DNA from: Alphaproteobacteria bacterium
Lineage (GTDB): Bacteria > Pseudomonadota > Alphaproteobacteria > Micropepsales > Micropepsaceae
Length of the DNA stretch: 64,000 nt
Direction of reading: 5' to 3'
NCBI GenBank assembly: GCA_028871795.1
Contig: JAGWMG010000002.1
Location: 1 to 64,000, forward strand
In this document: positions 39,767-52,706 of the stretch, in pieces
Layout: each line of letters begins with the position of its first letter
How positions within the stretch are numbered: position 1 is the stretch's first letter
Position numbers and translations under genes: made by a program
The notes under the pieces: model-generated
The model's database searches: none
The model's input: the letters and a program-made list of their open reading frames with translations, nothing else
What the model was told of the DNA's origin: nothing

Positions 39767-40636
39767 ATGACGACACTGCGCGGCGGACTGATCCAGATGA
39801 GCCTGAAGGGTTCGGCGGAGTCCGATCCGGAAACCATCCGCAAGACGATGATCGACGCCCATCTGCCGCTGATCGAAGAGGCGGGCAAGCAAGGCGTGCA
39901 GGTTCTTTCGTTCCAGGAAGTCTTCACCCAGCCCTATTTCTGCCCCAGCCAGGATGCCAAATGGTACGCCGCCGCGGAGCCCGTTCCCGACGGGCCGACG
40001 GTCAAGCTGATGCAGCGGCTCGCCGCGAAGCACAAAATGGTGATCGTCGCGCCGATCTACGAGGCCACCAACGTCTCGGGCGTCTATTACAACGCGGCTG
40101 CCGTCATCGACGCCGACGGAACCTATCTGGGAAAGTACCGCAAGACGCACATCCCGCAGGTCGCGGGCTTCTGGGAGAAGTTCTTTTTCAAACCCGGTTC
40201 GTCGAACTGGCCGGTGTTCAAGACGAAATACGTCAAGCTCGGCGTCTACATCTGTTATGACCGCCACTTCCCCGAAGGCTGGCGCGCTCTGGCGCTGGCG
40301 GGCGCGGACTACATCGTCAATCCGTCCGCGACGGTGGCCGGGCTGTCGGAATATCTGTGGAAGCTGGAGCAGCCCGCCGCCGCCGCCGCCAACGGCTGCT
40401 GGATCGGCGCCATCAATCGCGTCGGCAAGGAAGCGCCGTGGAACATCGGCGAGTTCTACGGCCAGAGCTACTTCGTCAATCCACGCGGCCAGATCGAGAA
40501 AATCGCCAGCCGCGACAAGGACGAACTCATCGTCCACGACATGGACATGGGGATGATCAAGCAGGTTCGCGACACCTGGCAATTCTTCCGCGACCGCCGA
40601 CCCGACACCTATCAACCGCTCGTGGCGCAGGAATAG
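39767..40636 (+). CDS. pydC: Beta-ureidopropionase (nitrilase family)
   Basis: 289 residues from ATG 39767. The carbon-nitrogen hydrolase triad is visible: Glu in LSFQEVFTQPYFCPS, Lys in GKYRKTHIPQVAGF and Cys in GVYICYDRHFPEGWR. It hydrolyses N-carbamoyl-beta-alanine (third pathway step) to beta-alanine, CO2 and ammonia, the substrate for the adjacent transaminase. Other nitrilase-family amidases are possible by sequence alone, but genomic context makes this assignment firm. It lies ten bases after the transaminase gene and two bases before the transporter gene. Confidence 0.92.
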   Translation: MTTLRGGLIQMSLKGSAESDPETIRKTMIDAHLPLIEEAGKQGVQVLSFQEVFTQPYFCPSQDAKWYAAAEPVPDGPTVKLMQRLAAKHKMVIVAPIYEATNVSGVYYNAAAVIDADGTYLGKYRKTHIPQVAGFWEKFFFKPGSSNWPVFKTKYVKLGVYICYDRHFPEGWRALALAGADYIVNPSATVAGLSEYLWKLEQPAAAAANGCWIGAINRVGKEAPWNIGEFYGQSYFVNPRGQIEKIASRDKDELIVHDMDMGMIKQVRDTWQFFRDRRPDTYQPLVAQE

Positions 40637-40637
40637 C

Positions 40638-43555
<2,918 letters not shown>

Positions 43556-43556
43556 A

Positions 43557-43599
43557 GCAACGCGCGAGAAGCGTGTGCGGGTTTCCGCATAAGCGTTGC
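43557..43599. repeat. REP-like nested palindrome after dihydropyrimidinase
   Basis: GCAACGC (43557-43563) pairs with GCGTTGC (43593-43599), and inside it TGCGG-GTTT-CCGCA forms a second stem. It directly follows the stop codon. The composition and form resemble dispersed intergenic palindromes of alphaproteobacteria. It may also aid termination. Confidence 0.4.
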
Positions 43600-43855
43600 G
43601 AAGAACGAAAGACATAGAGCTGCGGAGCGCAAGAACGCGGGCGATTGCGGCCCCGGCCGGCGCGCAGGTTCGCGTGATTAATCAATGGCATGGACAAAAT
43701 TCGGCCGGGGCCGGCGTTGGCTGCATTTTCACGTCGAAGGCGGCCGCCTTGGCTTCTGAGTGCCTCGGAAAGGCGCTACTATCCGCTTCGATCCAGGGCC
43801 GTCGGGGGAATGTCGGATTAAGCGAACGCCGGCCGAGATTGCGGGGTAGCTGCCC
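43600..43855. other. Intergenic region with an 11-bp inverted repeat
   Basis: GGCCCCGGCCG (43649-43659) and CGGCCGGGGCC (43702-43712) are perfect inverted repeats separated by 42 bases that include an AT-rich segment (GTGATTAATCAATGG). This could be an operator or a cruciform. No gene is supported here. Confidence 0.4.
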
Positions 43856-45076
43856 ATGGTGATGCCGCAACGATCAAAGCGTAAACCGTGCGTCTCGCTC
43901 CTGGCGTCCATCGCGATGTCGGCGGTGGCGGCGTCGAGCGCTGCCGTCGCCCAGCAAGCGGAGTATGTCGACGAGCAAGTTGCAAACCGTGTCTGCTATA
44001 ACGTCGACAAGGTCGGTGACGCCGGCAAGGTTGAAAAGGATGAGCTAAAAATCATTTTGACAAAATTTCAGCAAGATCAAGCGGCGGCGCCTCAACGCTT
44101 GAGCAATGCGCAAGCCAATTACAAGCACGCTTGGGCAAAGGTCGGTGACTTAACAAAAATCTTGGACAAACATCTTGCCGAGAGACGCAAATTGGCCACG
44201 CAATTAACGGAAATAATGAATAGTTTGCGGTCCGACGACAACGTGACGCAGCAATTGCGATCGCTCGACAGTCAGATCGACACGGATGCAACGGAGCTAG
44301 AGGACGCAAAGACGAATCGTGAAACTGCGGCAGAAGAGCTTGCCGACGCGCAGGCGGGTGCGTCCGAAGATGCGTCCTCTGCCCGGAATAAAATCGCCGA
44401 TTGCATCAAGGCGCGCCTGGACGCGCTGAACAAGGCGCCGGCCCACCCGTCCGCCCCTCCCGCGCTTGCCCACGCGGCACCCACGGCGCCGATCCGGACC
44501 GGCAATGCCTGGACGTGCGCGAAAGATCGGGTGGAGTACACGGAGGGCGGAAAGGTGCTGCCCAGCACCTCCAGCAACGACCTCGTGGTGGGCGAAACAA
44601 CCGTTGCCGTGCCCGCATACACAGACCGCTCGGGTTCGCATTACCCGGCGGCGCGGATCGCCTTCACGCCGCCCAAGCCGCGCTATGCGGTAGGCGAGAC
44701 GGTCGTGCTTGAGCTGAACGTCGAGGGAGGAAAGGATACAAACCGCTCGCCTGGGCACAACAATACTTCGCAGGGAGGCGCGTTTTGGTTCGCCAAGGAG
44801 ATCGGCGGCAGCAATATGATGGGCGGTGTCGACGCCTATGACCGGGGCGCCACCTGCGGAGACTCGGAACATGAATCCTGCGGGGACACGAGACAGACAA
44901 AGGTCTCCTTTGCGTTCCAGCCCAAGGCGCAGCAAGGCGTGGATGTCGTCGGCTCGCAGGGGTTTCAGATCAAGATCCCGCCGCTAAAGCATCCGCCGGG
45001 TGTCGTGGGTCTCGTCTTGGAGGCCTCAGGCGAAGGGCGAGGGGTGGGGATTTCGTGGATATGCCGGCCGCAGTAA
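43856..45076 (+). CDS. Secreted coiled-coil protein of unknown function
   Basis: 406 residues. A signal peptide (KRKPCVSLLASIAMSAVAAS, cleavage after AVAQ near residue 33) is followed by a lysine/glutamine-rich helical segment (about 60-190) with heptad-like patterning, suitable for a coiled coil. A Pro/Ala linker and a C-terminal domain of about 170 residues follow, with cysteine pairs (CGDSEHESCGDTRQ) and a final Trp-x-Cys (ISWICRPQ). I do not recognise the family. The first part of the gene is less GC-rich than its neighbours. The next gene, also secreted, follows in 42 bases and probably shares its transcript. Confidence 0.6.
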   Translation: MVMPQRSKRKPCVSLLASIAMSAVAASSAAVAQQAEYVDEQVANRVCYNVDKVGDAGKVEKDELKIILTKFQQDQAAAPQRLSNAQANYKHAWAKVGDLTKILDKHLAERRKLATQLTEIMNSLRSDDNVTQQLRSLDSQIDTDATELEDAKTNRETAAEELADAQAGASEDASSARNKIADCIKARLDALNKAPAHPSAPPALAHAAPTAPIRTGNAWTCAKDRVEYTEGGKVLPSTSSNDLVVGETTVAVPAYTDRSGSHYPAARIAFTPPKPRYAVGETVVLELNVEGGKDTNRSPGHNNTSQGGAFWFAKEIGGSNMMGGVDAYDRGATCGDSEHESCGDTRQTKVSFAFQPKAQQGVDVVGSQGFQIKIPPLKHPPGVVGLVLEASGEGRGVGISWICRPQ

Positions 45077-45118
45077 TGCGCGAGGGCGGCGCACGCGGCC
45101 AAAGCTGAAGGGGCTGCC

Positions 45119-46459
45119 ATGGCGATGTTGCAAGGATCGAAGCATCTACGAAGCCTCGCCGTCTTGCTGCTTGCAATCCTGTGCGGCGCGTTGCAGACGC
45201 GGGCGGCGCTGTGCGCTCAGAATCCGCCGCCTGGCGCAACGTCAACGAACGACATCCTCGGCCAGTTGAACAATAGCCTGGCGCAGGAAGCTTCGACCAG
45301 AGCCGCCCTGGCGCGCGAACTCGCACTCTACGCCGAGACGGTGCGTATGCGCGTCGTGCGCGGCGCTCTCGGCCAGGCCGCCGCGGACAGCGCGCTGCGC
45401 CAACGCGCTCGGGAGATGGCGCAGCGCGGCATGAGCATCCAGGACCAACAGGCGCTCCGCGCCGAGCAGCAGAAAGAGGCGGCACTCTACTTCCGATACA
45501 TCGAGCGCACGGTTTCCAGAAATGCGCATTGGCCGTCCGGCGATCCGGTGGCGGCGTACCTGGCGGAGGCGAACAGGCTGATGGCGCGCGCAAGGCAAAG
45601 CTACCGGCAGGCGATCGCCCAGAACCGCGATCCGGACTTTTCGCTCGCCATGGCCTACTGGGTGCTGCGCCTGGCCTCGGGCGACGCCAATGCGGTTATC
45701 TCCGCGACGCCTTTCGACAGCCGCGAGGGCGGTATCCAAGCCGGTCCGGCCCCGCCGCCTCCCGGCGCTCAATCGAACCAGCCCCCGGCGCCGGTTGCGA
45801 CGCTTCCCACAGCGATGCCGAAGGCCACGGCGATTGCACCTCTCGGGCACCCGACCGGCGGCTCGATCGGGATTCGGATCAAGGATGGCACCGTCGCCGG
45901 CAAGCCGGCCGTCTTGATCGTCGAGGTTCATCCCGGCTCTGCGGGCGCCGCCGTTGGCCTCCGAGCCGGCGATATCATCGTCAGCTTGGAGCACAAGCCA
46001 GTCGCGCATGCCCGTGCACTCCATCAGTCCGTGCAAGCATTCCAGCCGGGTCAAGTCGTGGCATTGGGCGTGGTCCGCGCCGGCGAGCCGCTAAACGTCC
46101 GGGTGAAGCTCAGCGCGCCGCTTCCGGCGGCGGCTGTGCCGCGAGGTGGCGCCAACGCCATTCAGGTATTGGCGGGCACCTATGGCGGCAATTGTCCGGC
46201 GCAGGAATTCTCGACCGGCCGTGGCAACGTCACGTCAAAGCTATCCGAAGCCTGCGACGGAAAAACCACCTGCGGCTACGTCGTCGATTATCGGGTTCTT
46301 GGAGATCCTTCCGTCGGTTGCGCCAAGACCTATGTCGCCGAATGGACCTGCGGCGACAGCGGGCGAGTTCGCCGCGCGGAAGCAGCGGCCGAGGCCGGCT
46401 ACGGCAGCACGGTCGAACTGACCTGCGAAGCCACAGGCAAACTTCAGAGGGCACGGTGA
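45119..46459 (+). CDS. Secreted PDZ protein with SUEL-lectin-like C-terminus
   Basis: 446 residues. Signal peptide (LRSLAVLLLAILCGALQTRA). A helical region (35-200) precedes a Pro-rich linker (PAPPPPGAQSNQPPAP). The PDZ domain is at about 240-330: GGSIGIRIKDGTVAGKPAVL, HPGSAGAAVGLRAGDIIVSL and VVALGVVRAGEPLNVRVKL. The last 100 residues contain AGTYGGNCPAQEFSTGRGNV, SEACDGKTTCGYVVDYRVLG and DPSVGCAKTYVAEWTCG, the cysteine and GDP pattern of galactose/rhamnose-binding SUEL lectins. No protease domain is present, so the PDZ is not part of a Deg enzyme. Its stop overlaps a small downstream ORF by four bases (GTGA). Confidence 0.7.
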   Translation: MAMLQGSKHLRSLAVLLLAILCGALQTRAALCAQNPPPGATSTNDILGQLNNSLAQEASTRAALARELALYAETVRMRVVRGALGQAAADSALRQRAREMAQRGMSIQDQQALRAEQQKEAALYFRYIERTVSRNAHWPSGDPVAAYLAEANRLMARARQSYRQAIAQNRDPDFSLAMAYWVLRLASGDANAVISATPFDSREGGIQAGPAPPPPGAQSNQPPAPVATLPTAMPKATAIAPLGHPTGGSIGIRIKDGTVAGKPAVLIVEVHPGSAGAAVGLRAGDIIVSLEHKPVAHARALHQSVQAFQPGQVVALGVVRAGEPLNVRVKLSAPLPAAAVPRGGANAIQVLAGTYGGNCPAQEFSTGRGNVTSKLSEACDGKTTCGYVVDYRVLGDPSVGCAKTYVAEWTCGDSGRVRRAEAAAEAGYGSTVELTCEATGKLQRAR

Positions 46460-46647
46460 TCGACTCGCCCATGATGAGAGATTTGCCGCTCGATGTCTGC
46501 CGCATCTTCGAGAATGAATGCGGCAAGCCCGCCTCCGACGCGCGTGATCGGTTCGGGTCAGATATGCAACGAGCCGTTCTGCGGCCGTATCGCTTCCCTG
46601 ACCTGCGCCGGCGCGGCAAACCAGTGACCTCGGTCGATTTCCTTTGA
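46456..46647 (+). CDS. Possible 63-residue protein coupled to the PDZ gene
   Basis: GTG 46456 overlaps the PDZ-gene stop in a GTGA arrangement, with AGAGGGCAC just upstream. The product contains MMRDLPLDVCRIFENECGKP and ends VTSVDFL. It is soluble, with two cysteines and an arginine-rich middle. No family recognised. The coupling argues for a real gene, but composition alone does not prove it. Confidence 0.35.
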   Translation: MIDSPMMRDLPLDVCRIFENECGKPASDARDRFGSDMQRAVLRPYRFPDLRRRGKPVTSVDFL

Positions 46648-46652
46648 AAAGA

Positions 46653-47327
46653 TCAAACGATTCCGGGGTCGCGTGTCGCCCGGCGCCTTAACATGCGGAT
46701 CAGCTGCCGCCCTATTTCCGACGGCGCCATTCCGCCCGGGCCGTACCAGAATTTCGTTCCGTTCAACGCCGTCAGAACGTGAAGGCGGAAAATCTTCGGA
46801 TCGATGTCGGCTTCCAGTTCGAGTTTCCCGATCAAGTCGCTGAACATGCTTTCATAGGCATCGCGCTGCGCCGTCAGTTGGCTGCGCAGAGCCCCGATCG
46901 TGACCGGGAATATCGGCGCGATGACGCCGACGAAGGCGCTGTCGCCGTTCAACGCTTCGCAATGGGCGGCGGCCGCCTCTTCCAGACGGTCCCACGGATC
47001 GGCGATGCCGGCGACGGCGGCGCGAACGGCATTGGTCATCATATCGATGGCGGCGCCGTGGACGGCGACGAAGAGCGCGTCCTTCGATTCGAAATGGTAA
47101 TAGATCGATCCGGCGAGGACGCCGGCAGCCGCCGCGACGTCTCGCATGTTGGCGCCGTGAAATCCGCAGGCGCTGAATTGCCGTGCCGCCGCTTCCAAAA
47201 TCTGCTGACGCTTATTCCTGGTGTGCGGATCGTCCGCCGGACGTATCGTCTCGGTCGCTTTCAACTGACAGAACTCCATCGGCGGGACGGGGAGGCCCCC
47301 TCCCACGGCTGTCGCCGCCACTTGCAT
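46653..47327 (-). CDS. TetR-family transcriptional regulator
   Basis: 224 residues from ATG 47327, chosen because AGGAAG lies nine bases upstream; the ATG at 47279 is the alternative. The helix-turn-helix is at about 40-85: RQQILEAAARQFSACGFHGA, NMRDVAAAAGVLAGSIYYHF and ESKDALFVAVH. The C-terminal ligand domain has no recognisable signature. It is divergent from the acyl-CoA dehydrogenase gene and separated from it by a perfect 12-bp palindrome. It probably represses the acd-icmF genes until a CoA ester or fatty acid is present. Confidence 0.9.
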   Translation of the reverse strand: MQVAATAVGGGLPVPPMEFCQLKATETIRPADDPHTRNKRQQILEAAARQFSACGFHGANMRDVAAAAGVLAGSIYYHFESKDALFVAVHGAAIDMMTNAVRAAVAGIADPWDRLEEAAAAHCEALNGDSAFVGVIAPIFPVTIGALRSQLTAQRDAYESMFSDLIGKLELEADIDPKIFRLHVLTALNGTKFWYGPGGMAPSEIGRQLIRMLRRRATRDPGIV

Positions 47328-47353
47328 GGTGCCTGCTTCCTGTTTACAACCTG

Positions 47354-47365
47354 ACAAACGTTTGT
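47354..47365. promoter_or_regulatory. Palindromic operator candidate (ACAAACGTTTGT)
   Basis: A perfect 12-bp palindrome in the divergent region, 27 bases before the TetR start and about 100 bases before the dehydrogenase start. The CAAACGTTTG core with flanking T/A is a common form of TetR-family fatty-acid/CoA-responsive operators. Its placement suits autoregulation and control of the divergent operon. Confidence 0.6.
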
Positions 47366-47465
47366 TCAACACATTGATCGGAAGGCTAATGGCGTCACTC
47401 TCGATCGCCGGCGGCGGGCATCGACCCACCCGGTTTGTCAAGACGCCGCGCTCAACGGAGGACAA

Positions 47466-49256
47466 ATGACCGGCTACGCCGCTCCTATCGCCGACATGCG
47501 TTTCGCCGCCACAAGACTGGCTGGCTTCGCCGAGATCGCTGCCTTGCCCGGCGGGGAGGATTTGAGCGACGAGCTGCTCGCCTCGATCCTGGAGGAAGGC
47601 GCCAAATTCGCCGGCGGCGTCCTGGCGCCCCTCAACCGTCTCGGCGATCTACAGGGATCCCGGCTGGAAAACGGCGTCGTGCGCACGCCCGACGGCTGGG
47701 CCGCCGCCTATCGCGCCTTTATCGACGGAGGCTGGAACGCGGTTCCCTTCGAGTCCGGCCATGGCGGCCAGGGCCTGCCGTGGCTGATTGCGACGGCGCT
47801 TCAGGAGATGTGGCATTCCGCCAATATGGCGTTTGCGCTTTGCCCGATGCTGACCCAGGCGGTGGTGGAGGCGATCGGCCGCCACGGCTCGCCGCAACTC
47901 AAGGCTCTGTTCCTGCCCAAACTGGTTTCAGGGCAGTGGAGCGGCACCATGAACTTGACCGAGTCGCAGGCCGGTTCCGATCTCGCCGCCATCCGCACCC
48001 GCGCGGTCAGGGAAGGCGATCATTACCGGATCAGCGGCCAGAAAATTTTTATTACCTATGGAGACCATGAACTGGCCGAAAACATCGTCCATCTGGTCCT
48101 GGCCCGCACGCCCGAGGCGCCTGCGGGCGTCAAGGGCATTTCTCTGTTCGTCGTGCCGAAGCATCTGGTCGGCACGGATGGCGGGCTCGAGGGCCGCAAC
48201 GATCTGCGCTGCGTCTCGCTCGAACACAAGATGGGTATCCATGCCAGCCCGACCGCGGTGATGTCCTACGGCGACAATGGCGGAGCCTTCGGCCTGCTTG
48301 TCGGCGAGGAGAATAAAGGCCTCCAATATATGTTCACGACGATGAACAACGCCCGGCTGTCGGTCGGCCTGCAGGGCGTGGCGATCGCGCAGCGTGCGCT
48401 GCAGAAGGCCGCGTCATTCGCCCGCGAGCGGGTACAGAGCCGCGACATTGCCAACGGCGACGCGAAACCGGTCACCATCATCCACCATCCCGACATTCGC
48501 CGCATGTTGCTGACGATGCGGGCCCTGACCGAGGCGAGCCGCGCGCTGGCCTATTTCGTCGCCGCCAAGCTCGACACAGCCAATCGCCATCCCGATCCGG
48601 CCAAGCGCCGGGCGGCCCAGGCGATCGTCGATTTGCTGATCCCGGTGGTGAAAGGCTGGAGCTCGGAAATCGGCTCCGAAGCCGCTGCAATGGGTGTCCA
48701 GATTCATGGCGGCATGGGCTATATCGAAGAAACCGGCGCCGCCCAGTTCATGCGCGACGCCAAGATCGCCGAAATCTACGAGGGCACGAACGGCATCCAG
48801 GCCAACGACCTGATCGGCCGCAAGCTGACCCGCGACGGCGGGGCAACCGCCAAGTCCTTCATTGCCGCCATGCGATCGCTCGATGGCGGATTGGGCGCGG
48901 CCGATGCCGAGTTGTCGCCGCTCCGCGCCGCTCTGGCCAAGGGACTGGCTGCGCTGGAGGCGACGACCGATTGGATTCTGGCTCATCGGGCCCGCAATCC
49001 GCGCGATGCGGCGGCGGGGGCGATGGCGTATTTGCGCCTGTGGGGAACGGTTGCAGGCGGCTGGCTGATGGCCAAGGCGGCGCTCGCCGCCCAAGCCGAA
49101 CTGGCGGCGGGAGAAGGCGATCCGGCTTTCCTGCGCGCCAAAATCATCACCGCGCGCTTTTACGGCGAGCACATACTGCCCCGCGCCTCGGCCCACGAGG
49201 CGGCGGTAACCGCCGGCGCGGGGACGTTGATGGCGATGGCAAACGAGGCATTCTGA
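47466..49256 (+). CDS. Large acyl-CoA dehydrogenase (DmdC/AcdA-like, extended C-terminus)
   Basis: 596 residues, longer than standard ACADs by about 180. The core contains [40 protein letters not shown] and [34 protein letters not shown] then [18 protein letters not shown] carries the catalytic glutamate. The C-terminal extra helical domain (about 470-596) is the feature of 3-methylmercaptopropionyl-CoA dehydrogenase (DmdC) and related broad-range enzymes. It heads the unit with icmF 55 bases downstream and is divergent from the TetR gene. It may oxidise short branched acyl-CoA produced or consumed by IcmF. Confidence 0.88.
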   Translation: MTGYAAPIADMRFAATRLAGFAEIAALPGGEDLSDELLASILEEGAKFAGGVLAPLNRLGDLQGSRLENGVVRTPDGWAAAYRAFIDGGWNAVPFESGHGGQGLPWLIATALQEMWHSANMAFALCPMLTQAVVEAIGRHGSPQLKALFLPKLVSGQWSGTMNLTESQAGSDLAAIRTRAVREGDHYRISGQKIFITYGDHELAENIVHLVLARTPEAPAGVKGISLFVVPKHLVGTDGGLEGRNDLRCVSLEHKMGIHASPTAVMSYGDNGGAFGLLVGEENKGLQYMFTTMNNARLSVGLQGVAIAQRALQKAASFARERVQSRDIANGDAKPVTIIHHPDIRRMLLTMRALTEASRALAYFVAAKLDTANRHPDPAKRRAAQAIVDLLIPVVKGWSSEIGSEAAAMGVQIHGGMGYIEETGAAQFMRDAKIAEIYEGTNGIQANDLIGRKLTRDGGATAKSFIAAMRSLDGGLGAADAELSPLRAALAKGLAALEATTDWILAHRARNPRDAAAGAMAYLRLWGTVAGGWLMAKAALAAQAELAAGEGDPAFLRAKIITARFYGEHILPRASAHEAAVTAGAGTLMAMANEAF

Positions 49257-49311
49257 CGGCGGGCGGCGGGCAAAGCCGATGGAGTCCGCCTCCGTCGTCT
49301 TAGGAGAAAAT

Positions 49312-52300
49312 ATGTCGGACAGCGTCATCTCGAAAAGGACCGCGGCGGAGCACGCAAAACCGCGCAGCCGCGACGGGCGCAACAAGCTGCGCTTCGTCAC
49401 CGCGACCAGCCTGTTCGACGGCCATGACGCCGCAATCAATATCATGCGGCGGATCCTCCAGTCTTCCGGAGTGGAGGTCATTCATCTCGGCCATAACCGC
49501 TCGGTGGACGAGGTCGTCACCGCCGCGATCCAGGAGGATGTGCAGGGCATCGCCATCAGCTCCTATCAGGGCGGCCATGTCGAATATTTCAAGTACGCCA
49601 TCGATCTGCTGCACGAACGCGGCGCCGGACGGATCAAGCTGTTCGGCGGCGGCGGCGGCGTGATCGTGAAGGATGAGATCGCCGAGTTGTGCGCCTATGG
49701 GGTCGAGCGCATCTACTCCCCCGAGGACGGACAGCAAATGGGCCTCCAGGGCATGATCGACGACATGATCGAACGCGCCGACTTCGATCCAACCGACGAT
49801 GGCGCGATCGACATCAAAACGCTGGCGAATCCCGATTGGCGTCCGTTGGCGCGTTTCATCACCCGGTTGGAGCGGGGTCAGATCGACGCCGCAACCATGG
49901 CGGCGCTGTCCGGCGGCGCCGGGAAACGCCGGTCGATGCCGGTCCTGGGCGTCACCGGCACCGGCGGGTCGGGAAAATCCTCGTTGAGCGATGAGCTGAT
50001 CTGCCGCTTCCGCCTCGACAGCGACCGGTTCAGGATCGCGGTCCTGGCCATCGACCCGTCGAAGCGCAAGAGCGGCGGTGCGCTTCTGGGCGACCGCATC
50101 CGCATGAACGCGATCAACGCCCCGCAAATCTACATGCGCTCGATCGCAACCCGCCAATCCGACAGCGAAGTGCCGAAATTCGTGCCCGGCGCCGTCGAAG
50201 CCTGCCGCGCCGCCGGCTTCGATCTGGTGATCGTCGAAACGCCGGGCATCGGCCAGGGCAATGCCGCCATCGCGGATCTGGCCGACATCTCGCTTTACGT
50301 TATGACGCCGGAATTCGGCGCCGCCTCTCAACTCGAAAAAATCGACATGCTCGATTTTGCCGATCTGGTGGCGATCAACAAATTCGATCGCAAAGGCGCC
50401 GAAGACGCGCTGCGCGACGTCCGCAAGCAGGTTCAGCGCAATCGCAATGCCTTCGACCGATCGCCGGACGCCATGCCGGTCTATGGCGCCATCGCGGCGC
50501 GTTTCCAGGACGACGGCGTGACCGGGCTTTATCTCGGTCTGCGCGATCTTCTGGTGGAAAAGGGTTTCAAGCCGCCGCCCAGCCGGTTCAACCGGAAAGA
50601 GGGTCATGTCCCGTCGTCGCGGCCGGCGATCGTGCCGCCGTCGCGCCAGCGCTATTTGGCCGAAATCGCCGCCGCGGTGCGGGACTATCACAAGAGCGTC
50701 GCCGCCCAAGTGACCGTCGCTCGCGAAATCCAGCAGTTGAGAGGCGCGCGGCACATGCTGGAAGCGCGCGGCGGCGACGGCGCGGCGCTCGCCCCCTTGA
50801 TCGCCGAACGCGAGGAGCGCCAGGATGTCCGCGCCCGAAAACTGATCGAGAACTGGCCGAAGATCAGGGAAAGCTATTGCGGCGACGACTATGTGGTGAA
50901 GGTTCGCGACAAGGAAATCCGCACGCAGCAGGTCAGCGTCAGTCTGTCGGGGACGCCCGTCCGCAAGGTGGCGCTGCCGCGCTACGAGGATCACGGCGAG
51001 CTTTTGCGTTGGCTGCTGAGCGAAAACGTCCCCGGTGCGTTCCCCTATACGGCGGGCGTGTTTCCGTTCAAGCGCGAGGGCGAGGACCCGACCCGCATGT
51101 TCGCCGGCGAGGGCGATCCCTTCCGCACCAATGCCCGCTTCAAGTTCCTGTCCAAGGATTCGGACGCCAAAAGACTGTCGACCGCCTTCGATTCGGTGAC
51201 GCTTTACGGCTGGGACCCGGACGAGCGGCCCGACATCTACGGCAAGGTCGGCAATTCCGGCGTCTCCATCGCCACCCTCGACGACATGAAGGCGCTCTAT
51301 TCGGGCTTCGATCTGTGCGCGCCGACGACCTCGGTATCGATGACGATCAACGGGCCGGCGCCGATGCTGCTGGCGATGTTCTTCAACACCGCAATCGACC
51401 AGCAACTGGACAGGTTCGCGGCCGAGAACGCCCGCCCGCCTACCGACGGCGAGGCGGCGAAGATTCGCGCCCGGACGCTCGAAACCGTGCGCGGCACGGT
51501 GCAAGCCGATATTCTGAAGGAGGACCAGGGTCAGAATACCTGCATCTTCTCCACCGAATTCGCCCTGAAGATGATGGGCGATACCCAGGAATATTTCGTG
51601 CAGCATAAGGTCAAGAATTTCTATTCGGTGTCGATCTCCGGCTATCACATTGCCGAGGCCGGGGCGAACCCGATCTCGCAGCTTGCCTTCACGCTTGCCA
51701 ACGGCTTCACCTTCGTCGAGTCCTATCTGGCGCGCGGCATGAATGTCGACGACTTCGCGCCCAATCTGTCCTTCTTCTTCTCCAACGGGATGGACCCGGA
51801 ATACTCGGTGATCGGCCGCGTGGCGCGGCGCATCTGGGCGGTCGCCATGCGCTTCAAATACGGGGCCAACGAACGCTCGCAGAAGTTGAAATATCACATC
51901 CAGACGTCAGGCCGCTCGCTCCATGCGCAAGAGATGGATTTCAACGACATCCGCACCACCTTGCAGGCGCTGATCGCGATCTACGACAATTGCAACAGCC
52001 TGCACACCAACGCCTTCGACGAAGCCTATACCACCCCGACCGAGAACTCGGTCCGCCGCGCGATGGCGATCCAGATGATCATCAACCGCGAATGGGGACT
52101 GGCCAGGAACGAGAACCCCAACCAGGGCTCCTTCATCATCGAGGAGCTCACCGATCTGGTGGAAGAGGCGGTGCTCAAGGAGTTCGAGCGCATCGCCGAG
52201 CGCGGCGGCGTGCTGGGGGCGATGGAGACCGGTTATCAGCGCGGCAAGATCCAGGAGGAAAGCCTCTATTACGAACACAGGAAGCATGACGGCAGCCTGC

Positions 52301-52587
52301 CGATCATCGGCGTGAACACCTTCGTCAATCCCCATCAGGGGGCGATGCCGGGACCCGCACTGCAGCGCTCGACCGCCGGCGAGAAGCACAATCAGATCGC
52401 CCGGCTGTGCGATTTCCAGCGCCGTCACGGCGGCGAAGCCCCGGCGGCGCGGGAGCGGTTGCGTCAGGCGGTGATCCGCAACGAGAATGTTTTTGCGGTT
52501 CTGATGGACGCCGTGCGCGTCTGTTCGCTGGGCCAGATCAGCAATACGCTGTTCGAAGTCGGCGGACAGTACCGGCGGAATATGTGA
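49312..52587 (+). CDS. icmF: Fused isobutyryl-CoA mutase with its G-protein chaperone
   Basis: 1091 residues from ATG 49312. Three parts in order: a B12-binding domain ([20 protein letters not shown], His38 as lower cobalt ligand, and later [12 protein letters not shown]); a MeaB-like GTPase chaperone ([19 protein letters not shown]-loop, [32 protein letters not shown]); and the substrate-binding mutase barrel ([34 protein letters not shown]). This fusion is diagnostic of IcmF, which interconverts isobutyryl-CoA and n-butyryl-CoA using adenosylcobalamin. The Phe in AGVFPFKR fits IcmF rather than pivalyl-CoA mutase, though I cannot place the residue numbers exactly. Confidence 0.95.
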   Translation: MSDSVISKRTAAEHAKPRSRDGRNKLRFVTATSLFDGHDAAINIMRRILQSSGVEVIHLGHNRSVDEVVTAAIQEDVQGIAISSYQGGHVEYFKYAIDLLHERGAGRIKLFGGGGGVIVKDEIAELCAYGVERIYSPEDGQQMGLQGMIDDMIERADFDPTDDGAIDIKTLANPDWRPLARFITRLERGQIDAATMAALSGGAGKRRSMPVLGVTGTGGSGKSSLSDELICRFRLDSDRFRIAVLAIDPSKRKSGGALLGDRIRMNAINAPQIYMRSIATRQSDSEVPKFVPGAVEACRAAGFDLVIVETPGIGQGNAAIADLADISLYVMTPEFGAASQLEKIDMLDFADLVAINKFDRKGAEDALRDVRKQVQRNRNAFDRSPDAMPVYGAIAARFQDDGVTGLYLGLRDLLVEKGFKPPPSRFNRKEGHVPSSRPAIVPPSRQRYLAEIAAAVRDYHKSVAAQVTVAREIQQLRGARHMLEARGGDGAALAPLIAEREERQDVRARKLIENWPKIRESYCGDDYVVKVRDKEIRTQQVSVSLSGTPVRKVALPRYEDHGELLRWLLSENVPGAFPYTAGVFPFKREGEDPTRMFAGEGDPFRTNARFKFLSKDSDAKRLSTAFDSVTLYGWDPDERPDIYGKVGNSGVSIATLDDMKALYSGFDLCAPTTSVSMTINGPAPMLLAMFFNTAIDQQLDRFAAENARPPTDGEAAKIRARTLETVRGTVQADILKEDQGQNTCIFSTEFALKMMGDTQEYFVQHKVKNFYSVSISGYHIAEAGANPISQLAFTLANGFTFVESYLARGMNVDDFAPNLSFFFSNGMDPEYSVIGRVARRIWAVAMRFKYGANERSQKLKYHIQTSGRSLHAQEMDFNDIRTTLQALIAIYDNCNSLHTNAFDEAYTTPTENSVRRAMAIQMIINREWGLARNENPNQGSFIIEELTDLVEEAVLKEFERIAERGGVLGAMETGYQRGKIQEESLYYEHRKHDGSLPIIGVNTFVNPHQGAMPGPALQRSTAGEKHNQIARLCDFQRRHGGEAPAARERLRQAVIRNENVFAVLMDAVRVCSLGQISNTLFEVGGQYRRNM

Positions 52588-52641
52588 GACGCCGATAGCA
52601 GAAGGTCGAGTGCAAGAAACCGTCTAACTGTTTGGTTTTAT

Positions 52642-52706
52642 TGGTGCCCCTGGCCGGACTTGAACCAGCACGCCCGTGAAGGCAACAGATTTTGAGTCTG
52701 CCGCGT
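52642..52706 (-). repeat. 3' fragment of tRNA-Leu(CAA): attachment-site remnant (left end of integrated element)
   Basis: The minus strand reads as the 3' 65 bases of a class II tRNA-Leu: end of the D-arm (ACGCGG), anticodon stem-loop with CTCAAAA (anticodon CAA), long variable arm, T-arm GGTTCAAGTCC, acceptor 3' strand CAGGGGC, discriminator A and CCA. The 5' part is missing: from 52707 the sequence no longer matches a tRNA. A truncated 3' tRNA end is the usual leftover of tyrosine-integrase insertion. Its orientation puts the element to the right. Confidence 0.85.
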
